Shown one piece after another: positions 18,461 to 26,194 of a stretch of 64,000 nucleotides of DNA. This DNA is from Providencia alcalifaciens (GTDB lineage: Bacteria; Pseudomonadota; Gammaproteobacteria; Enterobacterales; Enterobacteriaceae). The position numbers and the translations under genes are program-made. Below the pieces are notes generated by a model, which was not told where the DNA came from, did no database searches, and saw nothing but the letters and a program-made list of their open reading frames with translations. Each line of letters starts with the position of its first letter. The stretch's first letter is position 1. Location: positions 558,001 to 622,000 of the forward strand of contig NZ_OU659204.1 of assembly GCF_915403165.1 (NCBI RefSeq), given 5' to 3'.

Positions 18461-19153
18461 TTAAAGCTGAAGGTTTTTAGATTTGAAAACACCATAATCA
18501 TCAACATAAGTCAGAATAAGATTGTTACCTTTTAACTGCTTTTTTAACGGTAGCGTTTTGGATGTGTGTGGTGGAACCATCTCTGAATCAATAAGCGCTG
18601 TTTTTTTATCTTCAGGCGTTGTAATAGCAGCAATAGTAAAGTGGTATTGGGAGTTATTATTCACGACAATGCCGTTATTATTTAGCTTGTAACTAATATT
18701 GTCTGTGATATTTTCAGGTGATTCAGTTAATCCCGTAGGTCGATAAAATAATTTTATTCTTGAACGTGCTGCTAATTGAATTCCATTTTTCCCTTTCATT
18801 GAGTCCGGTGCTTTAGGAATATCTAAGACATTTAAATAAAAAACACTTTCAACATTATCTGGAAGTTTTCTATCTGTTTTTTTGATTTTTAATTGTTGAC
18901 CTTGTAAACCTTCTATTTTGATAATAGGAGGGTAAAGATAAAAAGGTGCATCTGAATTTTCAGGTGTTGAGTTTATATTTCCATCATCAATCCAAGATTG
19001 AACTAATGACGGCGTGTTACTGTTATTAGTTAATTGAATGGACATGCTTTGTGCAGCTTCAGGATATATAATTCGTGTTCCTGTAATAATAACGTTTGAA
19101 AAGGTTTCTTTAGAGAATAATAAAATAAGTAAGAATAATAATTTTATTTTCAT
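18461..19153 (-). CDS. Periplasmic fimbrial chaperone, second operon
   Basis: A 230-aa PapD/FimC-like chaperone with signal peptide (LLFLLILLFSKETFS/NV). Diagnostic segments are GTRIIYPEAAQSMS, LVQSWIDDGN, ESVFYLNVLDIPKAPD and SRIKLFYRPTGL. It lies between the major pilin gene (52 bp) and the usher gene, the common order pilin-chaperone-usher. Base composition is more AT-rich than in the plus-strand operon, consistent with acquisition from another source. Confidence 0.9.
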   Translation of the reverse strand: MKIKLLFLLILLFSKETFSNVIITGTRIIYPEAAQSMSIQLTNNSNTPSLVQSWIDDGNINSTPENSDAPFYLYPPIIKIEGLQGQQLKIKKTDRKLPDNVESVFYLNVLDIPKAPDSMKGKNGIQLAARSRIKLFYRPTGLTESPENITDNISYKLNNNGIVVNNNSQYHFTIAAITTPEDKKTALIDSEMVPPHTSKTLPLKKQLKGNNLILTYVDDYGVFKSKNLQL

Positions 19154-19205
19154 AATAAATTCTCACTAAAAGCTAGGCTCATAGGAACCTAGCTTGAGTT
19201 TATTG

Positions 19206-19799
19206 TTATAGATATGAAACGGTATAAATAACGTTTGATTGCAGCGCACCGACAGATGCGGCAGTCGCATTTGTTTTGTAGTAGCTAGCAATTAAGTTTA
19301 ATGTCGCACCTGCAGCTGAAGTGGTATTGGCTGCAGTTAGCTGAGTATCAAAGGTCGTATTTAATGGAATAGCAACGGTTGGTGATCCTGTCTGTGACAA
19401 GCTAAAGCCCACGTTACGTGCAACGGTCGGATCATTTTCGTTCACTGTTGTATTCATTAAATACAGGCCTGAAGGCGAAATATTACTTGAAGAGAAGTGA
19501 AGTTTTAATGTTCCTGCTGGTGTACCCCCACCAACAATTGCACAGTTTGAAAAGGTAAGCGCAAAGGCTTTTTGGTTTTTTGTAATAACTGTACTTGCCG
19601 TTGTTCCTGCATCAGAAGATATAATCGGATCTAAAGCAATCGACATATCAGCGCTGTTATTACCATTAATCGTACAGGTAGTATCACTAATTGCACCGGA
19701 GAAAGAAATAATACCTCCAGGGCTATTTGTGGCAGCAATTACTGAGCCAGATAACACGGATAAGGACAGTATTGATAGAGAAAGTATATGTCTAGGCAT
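19206..19799 (-). CDS. Major fimbrial subunit, second operon
   Basis: A 197-aa type-1-like pilin. The start chosen is ATG at 19799, preceded by TGGGG at 6 nt spacing; the upstream in-frame ATG at 19811 contains that RBS and is less likely. Signal peptide MPRHILSLSILSLSVLSGSVIAA, then GGIISFSGAISDTTCTINGN with the first cysteine, the second cysteine in FSNCAIVGGG, and the C-terminal donor strand NVIYTVSYL. It is the first gene of the minus-strand operon and the probable shaft subunit. Confidence 0.86.
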   Translation of the reverse strand: MPRHILSLSILSLSVLSGSVIAATNSPGGIISFSGAISDTTCTINGNNSADMSIALDPIISSDAGTTASTVITKNQKAFALTFSNCAIVGGGTPAGTLKLHFSSSNISPSGLYLMNTTVNENDPTVARNVGFSLSQTGSPTVAIPLNTTFDTQLTAANTTSAAGATLNLIASYYKTNATAASVGALQSNVIYTVSYL

Positions 19800-20436
19800 A
19801 ATTAACCCCATCGAGGTTCTCGATTAATTAAAATAAGTGATTTTTTTTCGCGAGTCAGAATTGACTAGCTTTTTAAGCTTAGACAAGGTTTAAAGATCTT
19901 CAAGATATGTAAAGTGGAATTCTTAGGTTTATAAAACCAATGATTTTAAATTCTCAGATTAAAAGTCTGCATTTTTTATTTTTGATTATCATATATTCTA
20001 TTTTATTGCTTGTAATGAGTGATGTTACTTAGTTAAGTATAGATAATATAAGGAAGATTCTATTTTGTTATTTTATTTCTATTCTGGAATTTTTTATTTT
20101 TATTTATCTTCAATATTTAAACAAGTAAAAAGAGTATTATGCTTTTTTAATATTTTGTTTAATTAATTAAAAATTTATTGAGTGATTAGTCTTGTTAATT
20201 ATGTGGTTAATTTTTGATGGGGTGTTTTTCAATTTAACTGCACATTGAGTTGTGGGGTTCAAAAAATTAGTTCAAAAAAAGAGAGCATAAACGTTATTTT
20301 TGAATAAGAAATAGTGTATTAGAAATAACTAAAATTACCTTGATTTAGATAAATAAAATGAAAATTAAAACAATTCTCATTTCTGATTTTTGAACCATAA
20401 TGATAAGTAACATAACGTAGAGAGATGGGGTGCAAA
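19800..20436. promoter_or_regulatory. AT-rich region between second fimbrial operon and doxX-like gene
   Basis: About 640 bp without a credible gene. Very AT-rich over 19900-20400, as expected upstream of a horizontally acquired fimbrial operon. The promoter of the fimbrial operon (minus) and of the DoxX-family gene (plus) must both be here, but I could not identify clear -35/-10 elements or inverted repeats of a phase switch. Confidence 0.4.
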
Positions 20437-20859
20437 ATGGTCGGACTTTTCAATCGTTGTTTGTCACATGAAGACGCAGGAAAATTGCTGTTGCGCTTAG
20501 CAGTGGGTGGGTTAATGCTATTTCACGGAATGAGCAAGTTGCTAACAGGGGCGAGTGGCATCAAAGGGTTGTTAGCCTCGTATGGTTTACCTGAATTTAT
20601 TGCTTACGGCACACTTTTGGGTGAAGTGGTTGCACCTATTTTCATCGTGTTGGGTATTTTAACCCGACCATCCGCATTGTTAGTGGCGTTCACGATGGTT
20701 GTTGCATGGTTAATGGTGGGGTTAGATAAAACGTTCTTACTGGATAAAACAGGGGCATGGGCGATTGAGAGTATCGTTTATTTCTTTGTGAGTGCGCTGG
20801 CGATTGCGTTGCTGGGGGCCGGGAAATATTCCGTGGTGAAAAGCGAAAATTGGCGATAA
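20437..20859 (+). CDS. DoxX family inner-membrane protein
   Basis: A 140-aa protein with four hydrophobic helices of the DoxX/YqjF family. It shows the family opening LLLRLAVGGLMLFHGMSKLL followed by GEVVAPIFIVLGILTRPSALL. ATG 20437 is preferred because GGGGTG lies 6 nt upstream; an in-frame ATG at 20425 contains that RBS. Family members are linked to redox and thiol stress in other bacteria, but no specific role can be assigned. It is a single-gene unit ending at a strong terminator. Confidence 0.8.
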   Translation: MVGLFNRCLSHEDAGKLLLRLAVGGLMLFHGMSKLLTGASGIKGLLASYGLPEFIAYGTLLGEVVAPIFIVLGILTRPSALLVAFTMVVAWLMVGLDKTFLLDKTGAWAIESIVYFFVSALAIALLGAGKYSVVKSENWR

Positions 20860-20875
20860 ATAGTGTGGCATAGTG

Positions 20876-20904
20876 AAAAGGGCATCGAAATCGATGCCCT
20901 TTGT
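20876..20904. terminator. Bidirectional terminator after doxX-like gene
   Basis: A perfect 12-bp stem, AAAGGGCATCGA and TCGATGCCCTTT, with a 2-base loop (AA). It separates the DoxX-family gene from the converging RNA-repair operon and should terminate transcripts from both sides. Confidence 0.8.
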
Positions 20905-20920
20905 TTGATCACGAAAAACG

Positions 20921-21736
20921 CTATTTAGCACTAAATTCTAAGATGGTTTTCTGTAAGAACGCATCTAGCAGGCGACTATCTCTACAGGATGGCTCTGGAA
21001 ATTGGCCGCGTTCCATGCTGTCTATGGTTTCTTGGATTAATGCATCAATAGCGGGTCTGCGCGCACCATAAAGGCTTTCTTTGCCTCGACCTTTTATCTC
21101 TAGCAGCGTATTAATTTCCGCTAATACATCCTTTTGGCTAACACATGCCGCGACTAAATCACTAAAAGCCATCGGTGGCATATTTCTATGGTTCTCTATC
21201 CATCGCAAGGCTAATACTGATCGTAAGATATAAAAGTATTTTTTTAATCTCACTTCTTCGCCTTTGAAATCAGTGTGTAAGTTCCTTTTACTGATAGAAA
21301 GATAGTGATAACGCGCTTTTAACGGTGAGTAAAATTGTTCAGCCAATGATTCTAACTGAGCAAAAAAATCCTCATCTTTATGATAAACAATTGGTGATTG
21401 TAACCATTCAATTAATGCGGGGTTGGAATTACGCATCAGTTTTAAGGCTTTTGATAATTCCCAACCCGACACATCCAGTTCATCGTCAATCGGCTTCTCT
21501 ATCACATCACGCTTTCTATCGAGTGTGAGATACCAATCGAGTGAATGAACATAAATAAAGCGCACATCATAATCGCTGTCTTGTGAGGCGAACCCCCAAC
21601 CACGACTACCGGATTCACAGGCAAATAATATTTTGACTTGGTGAGTGCGCTCTATTTCGCTTAATGTTTCACGTATCCTTTCTCGCATCGGCATGGATAC
21701 GCCATCACTTATATTTTCCATGCTGCTATTTTCCAT
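20921..21736 (-). CDS. RlaP-type nucleotidyltransferase (RNA-repair associated)
   Basis: A 271-aa protein with the DNA-polymerase-beta-superfamily nucleotidyltransferase core: GSRGWGFASQDSDYDVRFIYV, where G-S-R and the D-x-D of DSDYD form the catalytic metal site. This is the RlaP/YcgL-like family (COG3541, PF10127) that recurs next to RNA ligases. It is the last gene of the operon slipin-rtcB-rlaP, 22 bp after rtcB. It is predicted to add or prepare nucleotides at broken RNA ends for RtcB, which is inference from domain family and context. It ends against a terminator shared with the doxX-like gene. Confidence 0.82.
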   Translation of the reverse strand: MENSSMENISDGVSMPMRERIRETLSEIERTHQVKILFACESGSRGWGFASQDSDYDVRFIYVHSLDWYLTLDRKRDVIEKPIDDELDVSGWELSKALKLMRNSNPALIEWLQSPIVYHKDEDFFAQLESLAEQFYSPLKARYHYLSISKRNLHTDFKGEEVRLKKYFYILRSVLALRWIENHRNMPPMAFSDLVAACVSQKDVLAEINTLLEIKGRGKESLYGARRPAIDALIQETIDSMERGQFPEPSCRDSRLLDAFLQKTILEFSAK

Positions 21737-21758
21737 TTGAACTCCTAATTGGGGAGAA

Positions 21759-22985
21759 TTACCCCTTCACACACACCACTTGGCGTAGAGTATGCACAAT
21801 TTCTACCAGCGATGATTGGGCTGCCATAACCGCATCAATGTCTTTATAAGCCATTGGAATTTCATCAATTACATCACTATCTTTTCGACATTCAACGTGG
21901 GCGGTCGCTATCTTTTGGTCGCTCACTGAAAAACGTTTTTTGGCTTCTGTTCGGCTCATTACGCGTCCTGCGCCATGACTACAGGAACAAAAACTCTCTT
22001 CGTCTCCAAGACCTCGAACAATAAAGCTTTTGGCTCCCATTGAACCAGGAATGATCCCCATTTGCCCTTTTTGGGCAGATACGGCCCCTTTTCGGGTAAC
22101 TAGGATCTCTTCACCAAAATGCTGCTCTTTCTGCACATAGTTATGGTGGCAGTTTACGGCTTCTTGTTGCGTCATAAACGGTTTGGTGATTTCTTTCGAC
22201 AGCGCTTCCAGTACGCGGTGCATCATCACTTCACGGTTATGGCGGGCAAAATCTTGTGCCCAACCTACGGCTTCCATATAGTCGTTGAAGTATTGGCTAC
22301 CCTCTTGGAAATACGCTAAATCACGGTCGGGTAAGTTGGCGATATGTTGCTGCATATCTTTTTGCGCTAAGGTAATAAACAAGTTACCAATCGCATTTCC
22401 CACACCGCGAGACCCGCTATGTAGCATTACCCAAACGCGGTCTTGCTCATCCAGACACAGCTCAATAAAGTGGTTCCCCGTTCCCAAGGTTCCTAAATGG
22501 TTGTAATGGTTTGTCCCACGTAACTTCGGGTACTTATCGCAGATACGTTTGAACTCTTCATCCAGTTGCGCCCAATGGGTATCCACAATATCAGGAGCAC
22601 GATGCCAAGCGCCTTTATCTCGACCATGTCGATGGGTGGTTCGTCCGTGAGGTACCGCGGCTTCAATGGCAAAACGAATATTTTGCAGGCTATCTGGCAA
22701 ATCCGATGCAGTTAATGATGTACGTACCGCAATCATCCCACATCCGATATCCACGCCAACCGCCGCAGGGATAATCGCCCCTTTAGTTGGGATCACGCTC
22801 CCAATGGTGGAACCTTTACCCACATGCACATCTGGCATCACTGCGAGGTGTTTAAAGATAAACGGCATTTTGGCTGTGTTTTGCAATTGGGTCACTGCCG
22901 CAGGATCGACAGGAACTCCGTGAGTCCACATTTTTACAGGGGCACTATTTGGCTGCATGATTTGGTTAAAGTTATTGTTATTCAT
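21759..22985 (-). CDS. rtcB: RNA-splicing ligase RtcB
   Basis: A 408-aa RtcB, the same length as the E. coli enzyme. It joins 2',3'-cyclic phosphate (or 3'-phosphate) and 5'-OH RNA ends using GTP and Mn2+. Visible motifs are VGVDIGCGMIAV with the metal-binding cysteine, GTGNHFIELCLD, HSGSRGVGN and FCSCSHGAGRVMSRTEAK, where the histidine of SHGAGR is the site of guanylylation. It lies 2 bp after slipin and 22 bp before the RlaP gene. The partner cyclase RtcA is absent here. Expression is expected under RtcR and sigma54. Confidence 0.96.
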   Translation of the reverse strand: MNNNNFNQIMQPNSAPVKMWTHGVPVDPAAVTQLQNTAKMPFIFKHLAVMPDVHVGKGSTIGSVIPTKGAIIPAAVGVDIGCGMIAVRTSLTASDLPDSLQNIRFAIEAAVPHGRTTHRHGRDKGAWHRAPDIVDTHWAQLDEEFKRICDKYPKLRGTNHYNHLGTLGTGNHFIELCLDEQDRVWVMLHSGSRGVGNAIGNLFITLAQKDMQQHIANLPDRDLAYFQEGSQYFNDYMEAVGWAQDFARHNREVMMHRVLEALSKEITKPFMTQQEAVNCHHNYVQKEQHFGEEILVTRKGAVSAQKGQMGIIPGSMGAKSFIVRGLGDEESFCSCSHGAGRVMSRTEAKKRFSVSDQKIATAHVECRKDSDVIDEIPMAYKDIDAVMAAQSSLVEIVHTLRQVVCVKG

Positions 22986-22987
22986 TG

Positions 22988-24106
22988 TTATTCCTTAATT
23001 TTTACCAATCCGTTTAATACTTGATCCAATCCACCGTAAACGGAAATTTGGTCGATTCGATGTGCAATATTTTCTAAGGTTTCGAGTTCTTTTAAACGCA
23101 AGGCAATGGGGTTGTTTTCCATTACTTTGGCGGTATTTAACAGTGAGCGCGTGGCGGCGGTTTCTTCGCGGCGACGGATCACGTTGGCTTGCGCCGATTT
23201 TTCGGCTTCGACTACTTGAGACAAGATGGTGCGCATGTCTCCGGGCAAAATAATATCTTTCACGCCAATGCTATCGATTTCTAAACCGAAAGTGAGGGCG
23301 GTTTGTACCACCTGATCCATCATCAGTTGGTCGATTAACTGCTTGTTTTCCAAAAGCTCATCTAAGGTACGTGTGCCGATAATTTCACGCAGGGCAAATT
23401 GCAGCTCGCGATATAAATAGTCTACCGGTTGGCTCAATTTGGATAACGCCAATAAAATGTCGGCATAGCGCCAGTTTGCCGATAAGTTAACACGTAAAGT
23501 CACTTTATCTTTGGTCAAGATCTCCTGACCGCTGACTTCCAATGCCTGTAATCGCGTATCAATCACGTCCACTTCAGGCTTGCGACAAATCTTCCAGTAG
23601 CCGTAAGTGCCGGGTTGTAAAACTGACTGGATCTCGCCATCCAACTTAAAGATGCCCACATGCCATGCAGGGACTTGGCTGATTAAGGCCAGATCGGTAC
23701 CTTTGATGCGTTTTTTACCCGCCAAGCGCGCCAGTAATGTTGGGTTGATAACCACATCGTCTGTTGATTGGGTCTTGATGCATAACGTATTGCCTGTTTT
23801 CCAGTACAGCCGGCGCGTCGCGGGCGCTAAAATTTCAGTCAGGCTGTTATGCAAATAAACCAAGCCCATTTCATCATCTGCGAGGGTGATATCCACGCAG
23901 TATTCTTCAACCCAATCAGGATGAAACTGGCGTAAATGTTCAGCGAGTTTTTCTTCAATTGGGTCATTATTCAGTTCAAACAGTGAAACCGTTAGTTTAT
24001 TAAACCAATCATTGAGGCGATGTTCACCAGCGGTGAACAGTTGCTTGAAATCGCCTTTGTTTGAAGTCAGTGCAATGTATCCCTGTGCCACGTTAATTTT
24101 TGTCAT
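22988..24106 (-). CDS. Slipin / SPFH (band 7) domain protein
   Basis: A 372-aa SPFH-domain protein of the slipin type. The SPFH core spans about residues 150-330 (EIQSVLQPGTYGYWKI, VSGQEILTKDKVTLRVNLSANWRY, DYLYRELQFALREIIGTRTLDELL) and ends in a coiled-coil region (ANVIRRREETAATRSLLNTAK). Slipins scaffold membrane microdomains; slipin genes beside rtcB are a known association in RNA-repair loci. It is the first protein-coding gene after the sigma54 promoter and the structured leader RNA, and it lies 2 bp before rtcB, so the two are co-translated. An AAAGGAAA RBS precedes the start. Confidence 0.88.
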   Translation of the reverse strand: MTKINVAQGYIALTSNKGDFKQLFTAGEHRLNDWFNKLTVSLFELNNDPIEEKLAEHLRQFHPDWVEEYCVDITLADDEMGLVYLHNSLTEILAPATRRLYWKTGNTLCIKTQSTDDVVINPTLLARLAGKKRIKGTDLALISQVPAWHVGIFKLDGEIQSVLQPGTYGYWKICRKPEVDVIDTRLQALEVSGQEILTKDKVTLRVNLSANWRYADILLALSKLSQPVDYLYRELQFALREIIGTRTLDELLENKQLIDQLMMDQVVQTALTFGLEIDSIGVKDIILPGDMRTILSQVVEAEKSAQANVIRRREETAATRSLLNTAKVMENNPIALRLKELETLENIAHRIDQISVYGGLDQVLNGLVKIKE

Positions 24107-24132
24107 TGTTATTTTCCTTTTTATTTATTGAG

Positions 24133-24233
24133 GTGTTATCGAAATTATCGACGAAGCGAAGAGGGAAACAGCTGAGTGCCATAGGGCTGTCTACTGTTCT
24201 GCTCAATGCCCGGTGCGATGACTCGGATAACAC
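24133..24233 (-). other. Structured 5' leader domain upstream of slipin
   Basis: Between the tRNA-like segment and the slipin start the transcript can close a 101-nt domain. A perfect 8-bp helix, GTGTTATC (minus strand, 24226-24233) with GATAACAC (24133-24140), encloses further short pairings such as AACAG with CTGTT and GAGT with ACTC. It ends about 27 nt before the slipin ATG, so it could affect translation or processing. The outer helix is seen; the inner fold is only a guess. Confidence 0.45.
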
Positions 24234-24267
24234 TGTGTGGCGAAACGGCAACCACGTTTTATTCATT

Positions 24268-24403
24268 TGGTTTTGAATGTCGGGACTCGAACCCGATAGC
24301 GCATGCTATTACCAGATAGGTCTTACCAACGGCGGAATACAGACCATGAAGTGGGGCTAGCCACCATGTCTGCACCGGTAGAACTGAAGTTCTGACAAAT
24401 TCC
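24268..24403 (-). ncRNA. tRNA-like (YrlA/Y-RNA-like?) leader RNA of the rtcB operon
   Basis: On the minus strand 24280-24296 is a complete T-arm: 5-bp stem TCGGG/CCCGA around the canonical loop TTCGAGT. Upstream are a hairpin resembling an anticodon arm (CTAT/ATAG), a 12-bp hairpin with one bulge (24340-24372), and AGAAC/GTTCT (24380-24393). The segment GGAATTTGTC (24394-24403) can pair with GACATTC (24275-24281) as a 7-bp acceptor-like stem with a 2-base bulge, and AAAACCA follows it. This is not a normal tRNA: no standard D-arm or anticodon loop order is kept. YrlA-type bacterial Y RNAs found in rtc operons carry such a tRNA-like module, but the partner Ro60/Rsr gene is not in this window. 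Boundaries are approximate. Confidence 0.55.
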
Positions 24404-24423
24404 GGTAGTGGACAGCTAGACTA

Positions 24424-24441
24424 TTGCCAGATGCGTGCCAA
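24424..24441 (-). promoter_or_regulatory. Sigma54 promoter of the slipin-rtcB operon
   Basis: The minus strand reads TTGGCACGCATCTGGCAAT: a near-perfect -24 element (TGGCACG) and a -12 element (TGGCA, consensus TTGCA), with the invariant GG and GC exactly 10 bp apart. It directs transcription into the tRNA-like RNA and then slipin, rtcB and the RlaP gene. The adjacent divergent gene encodes RtcR, the sigma54 activator of rtc operons. Confidence 0.85.
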
Positions 24442-24454
24442 CTTTTTATGAATG

Positions 24455-24489
24455 CCATTAAATATTTTTAAATGATTGATATTTAATGG
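24455..24489. promoter_or_regulatory. Candidate RtcR upstream activating site (11-bp inverted repeat)
   Basis: A perfect inverted repeat, CCATTAAATAT and ATATTTAATGG, with a 13-bp spacer. Its centre is about 60 bp upstream of the expected start of the sigma54 transcript and inside the rtcR promoter region, as expected for an enhancer-binding protein site. Binding by RtcR is inferred. Confidence 0.5.
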
Positions 24490-24586
24490 TTAATTATTTT
24501 AATGATTTTTTTGGTGCCATTGTTAGGCAGAATGACTTATTCTTATTTATATATTTTTATATCGCCTTTTATAAATTTTTATAAAT

Positions 24587-26161
24587 ATGAATCAGAAAAG
24601 AAAAGTGGTTATTGGCGTATTGGGTACTGTGCTCGACCGCCGAGGTAAAAAAGCCAATCGCTGGAACAAATGGCGGCCTACCGTGGGACTGTGCCAACAA
24701 GCAGATTTAGATATTCACCGTTTTGAGCTAATTCATCAGGTGAATGACTACTCGCTCGCGTGCCGCGTGAAAGAGGATATTGAGCAGGCATCGCCGAAAA
24801 CTGAGGTGGTGCTACGTGAAGTGGATATTGCGGATCCGTGGGATTTTGAAGAGGTCTACACTTCACTGCTGGATTTTTCCGCAGACTACCCTTTCGATAC
24901 ACAAAACGAAGAGTATTTGGTGCACATCACGACAGGCACCCACGTAGTACAAATCTGTTGGTTCTTGCTGACTGAAGCCCATTATCTGCCCGCAAAATTG
25001 ATCCAGACTTCACCGACTCGTGGGGAACGGGAAACCGATCCTGCGGGTATGTATGCGGAGATTGATCTCGATTTAAGTCGTTATACACAAATCACCAGCC
25101 GTTTTGACAGCCAACAGCAAACTCAATTGGCATTCTTAAAAGCGGGTATCGCCACCCGTAATCGGGCGTTTAACACTATGATTGAGCAAATCGAGCGCGT
25201 GGCACTGCGCTCTAAAGCGCCTATTTTGCTCAATGGCCCTACGGGAGCAGGAAAATCATTCCTCGCTCGGCGAATTTATCAGTTACGCCAAGGACGCCAC
25301 CAAGTCAAAGGGCGTTTTGTGGAGATCAACTGTGCGACCTTGCGCGGCGATAATGCGATGTCCACGTTATTTGGGCATGTGAAGGGCGCATTTACAGGGG
25401 CACTTAATCCGCGCCAAGGGCTACTGAAAGAGGCCGATGGGGGCATTTTATTTTTGGATGAAATTGCCGAGTTGGGGCTTGATGAGCAAGCCATGCTCTT
25501 AAAAGCCATTGAAGAGAAAAGTTTTTTCCCGTTCGGTTCAGACAGTGAAATTCAAAGTGATTTCCAGTTGATAGCAGGAACCCATCGCAACCTTGCCGAG
25601 TGGGTGGAAGAGGGGAAATTCCGCGAAGATTTATTCGCCCGTATTAATATGTGGACGTTTGCGTTGCCAGGGCTGGCGGATCGCCGTGAGGATATTGAGC
25701 CGAATATCGATTATGAGCTGGCAAAATTCTGCCAAGCGGAGCAATGCCAAATCCGTTTTGACCGAGAAGCTCGCAAGCACTATGTTCAGTTTGCTTGCTC
25801 CTCTCAAGCCGCATGGCGTGGTAACTTCCGTGAGCTAGGCGCTTCAATTTCCCGAATGGCAACCTTTGCGGAACGTGGGCGCATTTCGCAATCAGTGGTG
25901 GAGGAAGAAATTCAGCGCCTGAGTCAGCAGTGGCAGCCTAAATCTAAACTACAGCTGCCCGAACAAGTGGGGGAAATCGACCTGTTTGAGCAGCAGCAGC
26001 TCGCCACTGTACTGGATGTGTGCCGAAAATCTTCATCATTATCAGAAGCCGGTCGCACATTGTTTGCGGTGTCTCGCCAACAGAAAAAACAACCGAATGA
26101 TGCCGACCGGCTACGTAAATATTTAGCTAAGTTTGGGTTGGATTGGGATCAGATCAGATAG
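24587..26161 (+). CDS. rtcR: Sigma54-dependent RNA-repair activator RtcR
   Basis: A 524-aa enhancer-binding protein. The N-terminal RtcR domain (residues 1-180, CARF-related; KVVIGVLGTVLDRRG) senses RNA ends with 2',3'-cyclic phosphate in studied systems and restrains the AAA+ motor. The central AAA+ domain has Walker A GPTGAGKS (217-224), the sigma54-contact loop GAFTGA (267-272) and Walker B LFLDE (288-292). A C-terminal helix-turn-helix lies in the last 70 residues. The ATG has no strong RBS, suggesting low basal expression. It diverges from the operon it most likely activates and is followed after 33 bp by rnz. Confidence 0.94.
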   Translation: MNQKRKVVIGVLGTVLDRRGKKANRWNKWRPTVGLCQQADLDIHRFELIHQVNDYSLACRVKEDIEQASPKTEVVLREVDIADPWDFEEVYTSLLDFSADYPFDTQNEEYLVHITTGTHVVQICWFLLTEAHYLPAKLIQTSPTRGERETDPAGMYAEIDLDLSRYTQITSRFDSQQQTQLAFLKAGIATRNRAFNTMIEQIERVALRSKAPILLNGPTGAGKSFLARRIYQLRQGRHQVKGRFVEINCATLRGDNAMSTLFGHVKGAFTGALNPRQGLLKEADGGILFLDEIAELGLDEQAMLLKAIEEKSFFPFGSDSEIQSDFQLIAGTHRNLAEWVEEGKFREDLFARINMWTFALPGLADRREDIEPNIDYELAKFCQAEQCQIRFDREARKHYVQFACSSQAAWRGNFRELGASISRMATFAERGRISQSVVEEEIQRLSQQWQPKSKLQLPEQVGEIDLFEQQQLATVLDVCRKSSSLSEAGRTLFAVSRQQKKQPNDADRLRKYLAKFGLDWDQIR

Positions 26162-26194
26162 ATTTAAATAATAATAACGATAAAACAAGGAATT

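Noticed and set aside
20355..20390. Fur-box-like sequence upstream of the doxX-like gene
   Set aside because: The TGAAAAT and ATTCTCA halves are 7 bp apart instead of 1, in AT-rich DNA where such matches are frequent.
24280..24296. A normal tRNA gene on the minus strand
   Set aside because: The T-arm is perfect, but the required D-arm, anticodon arm and a clean 7-bp acceptor stem cannot be placed at tRNA spacing. Better explained as a tRNA-like module.
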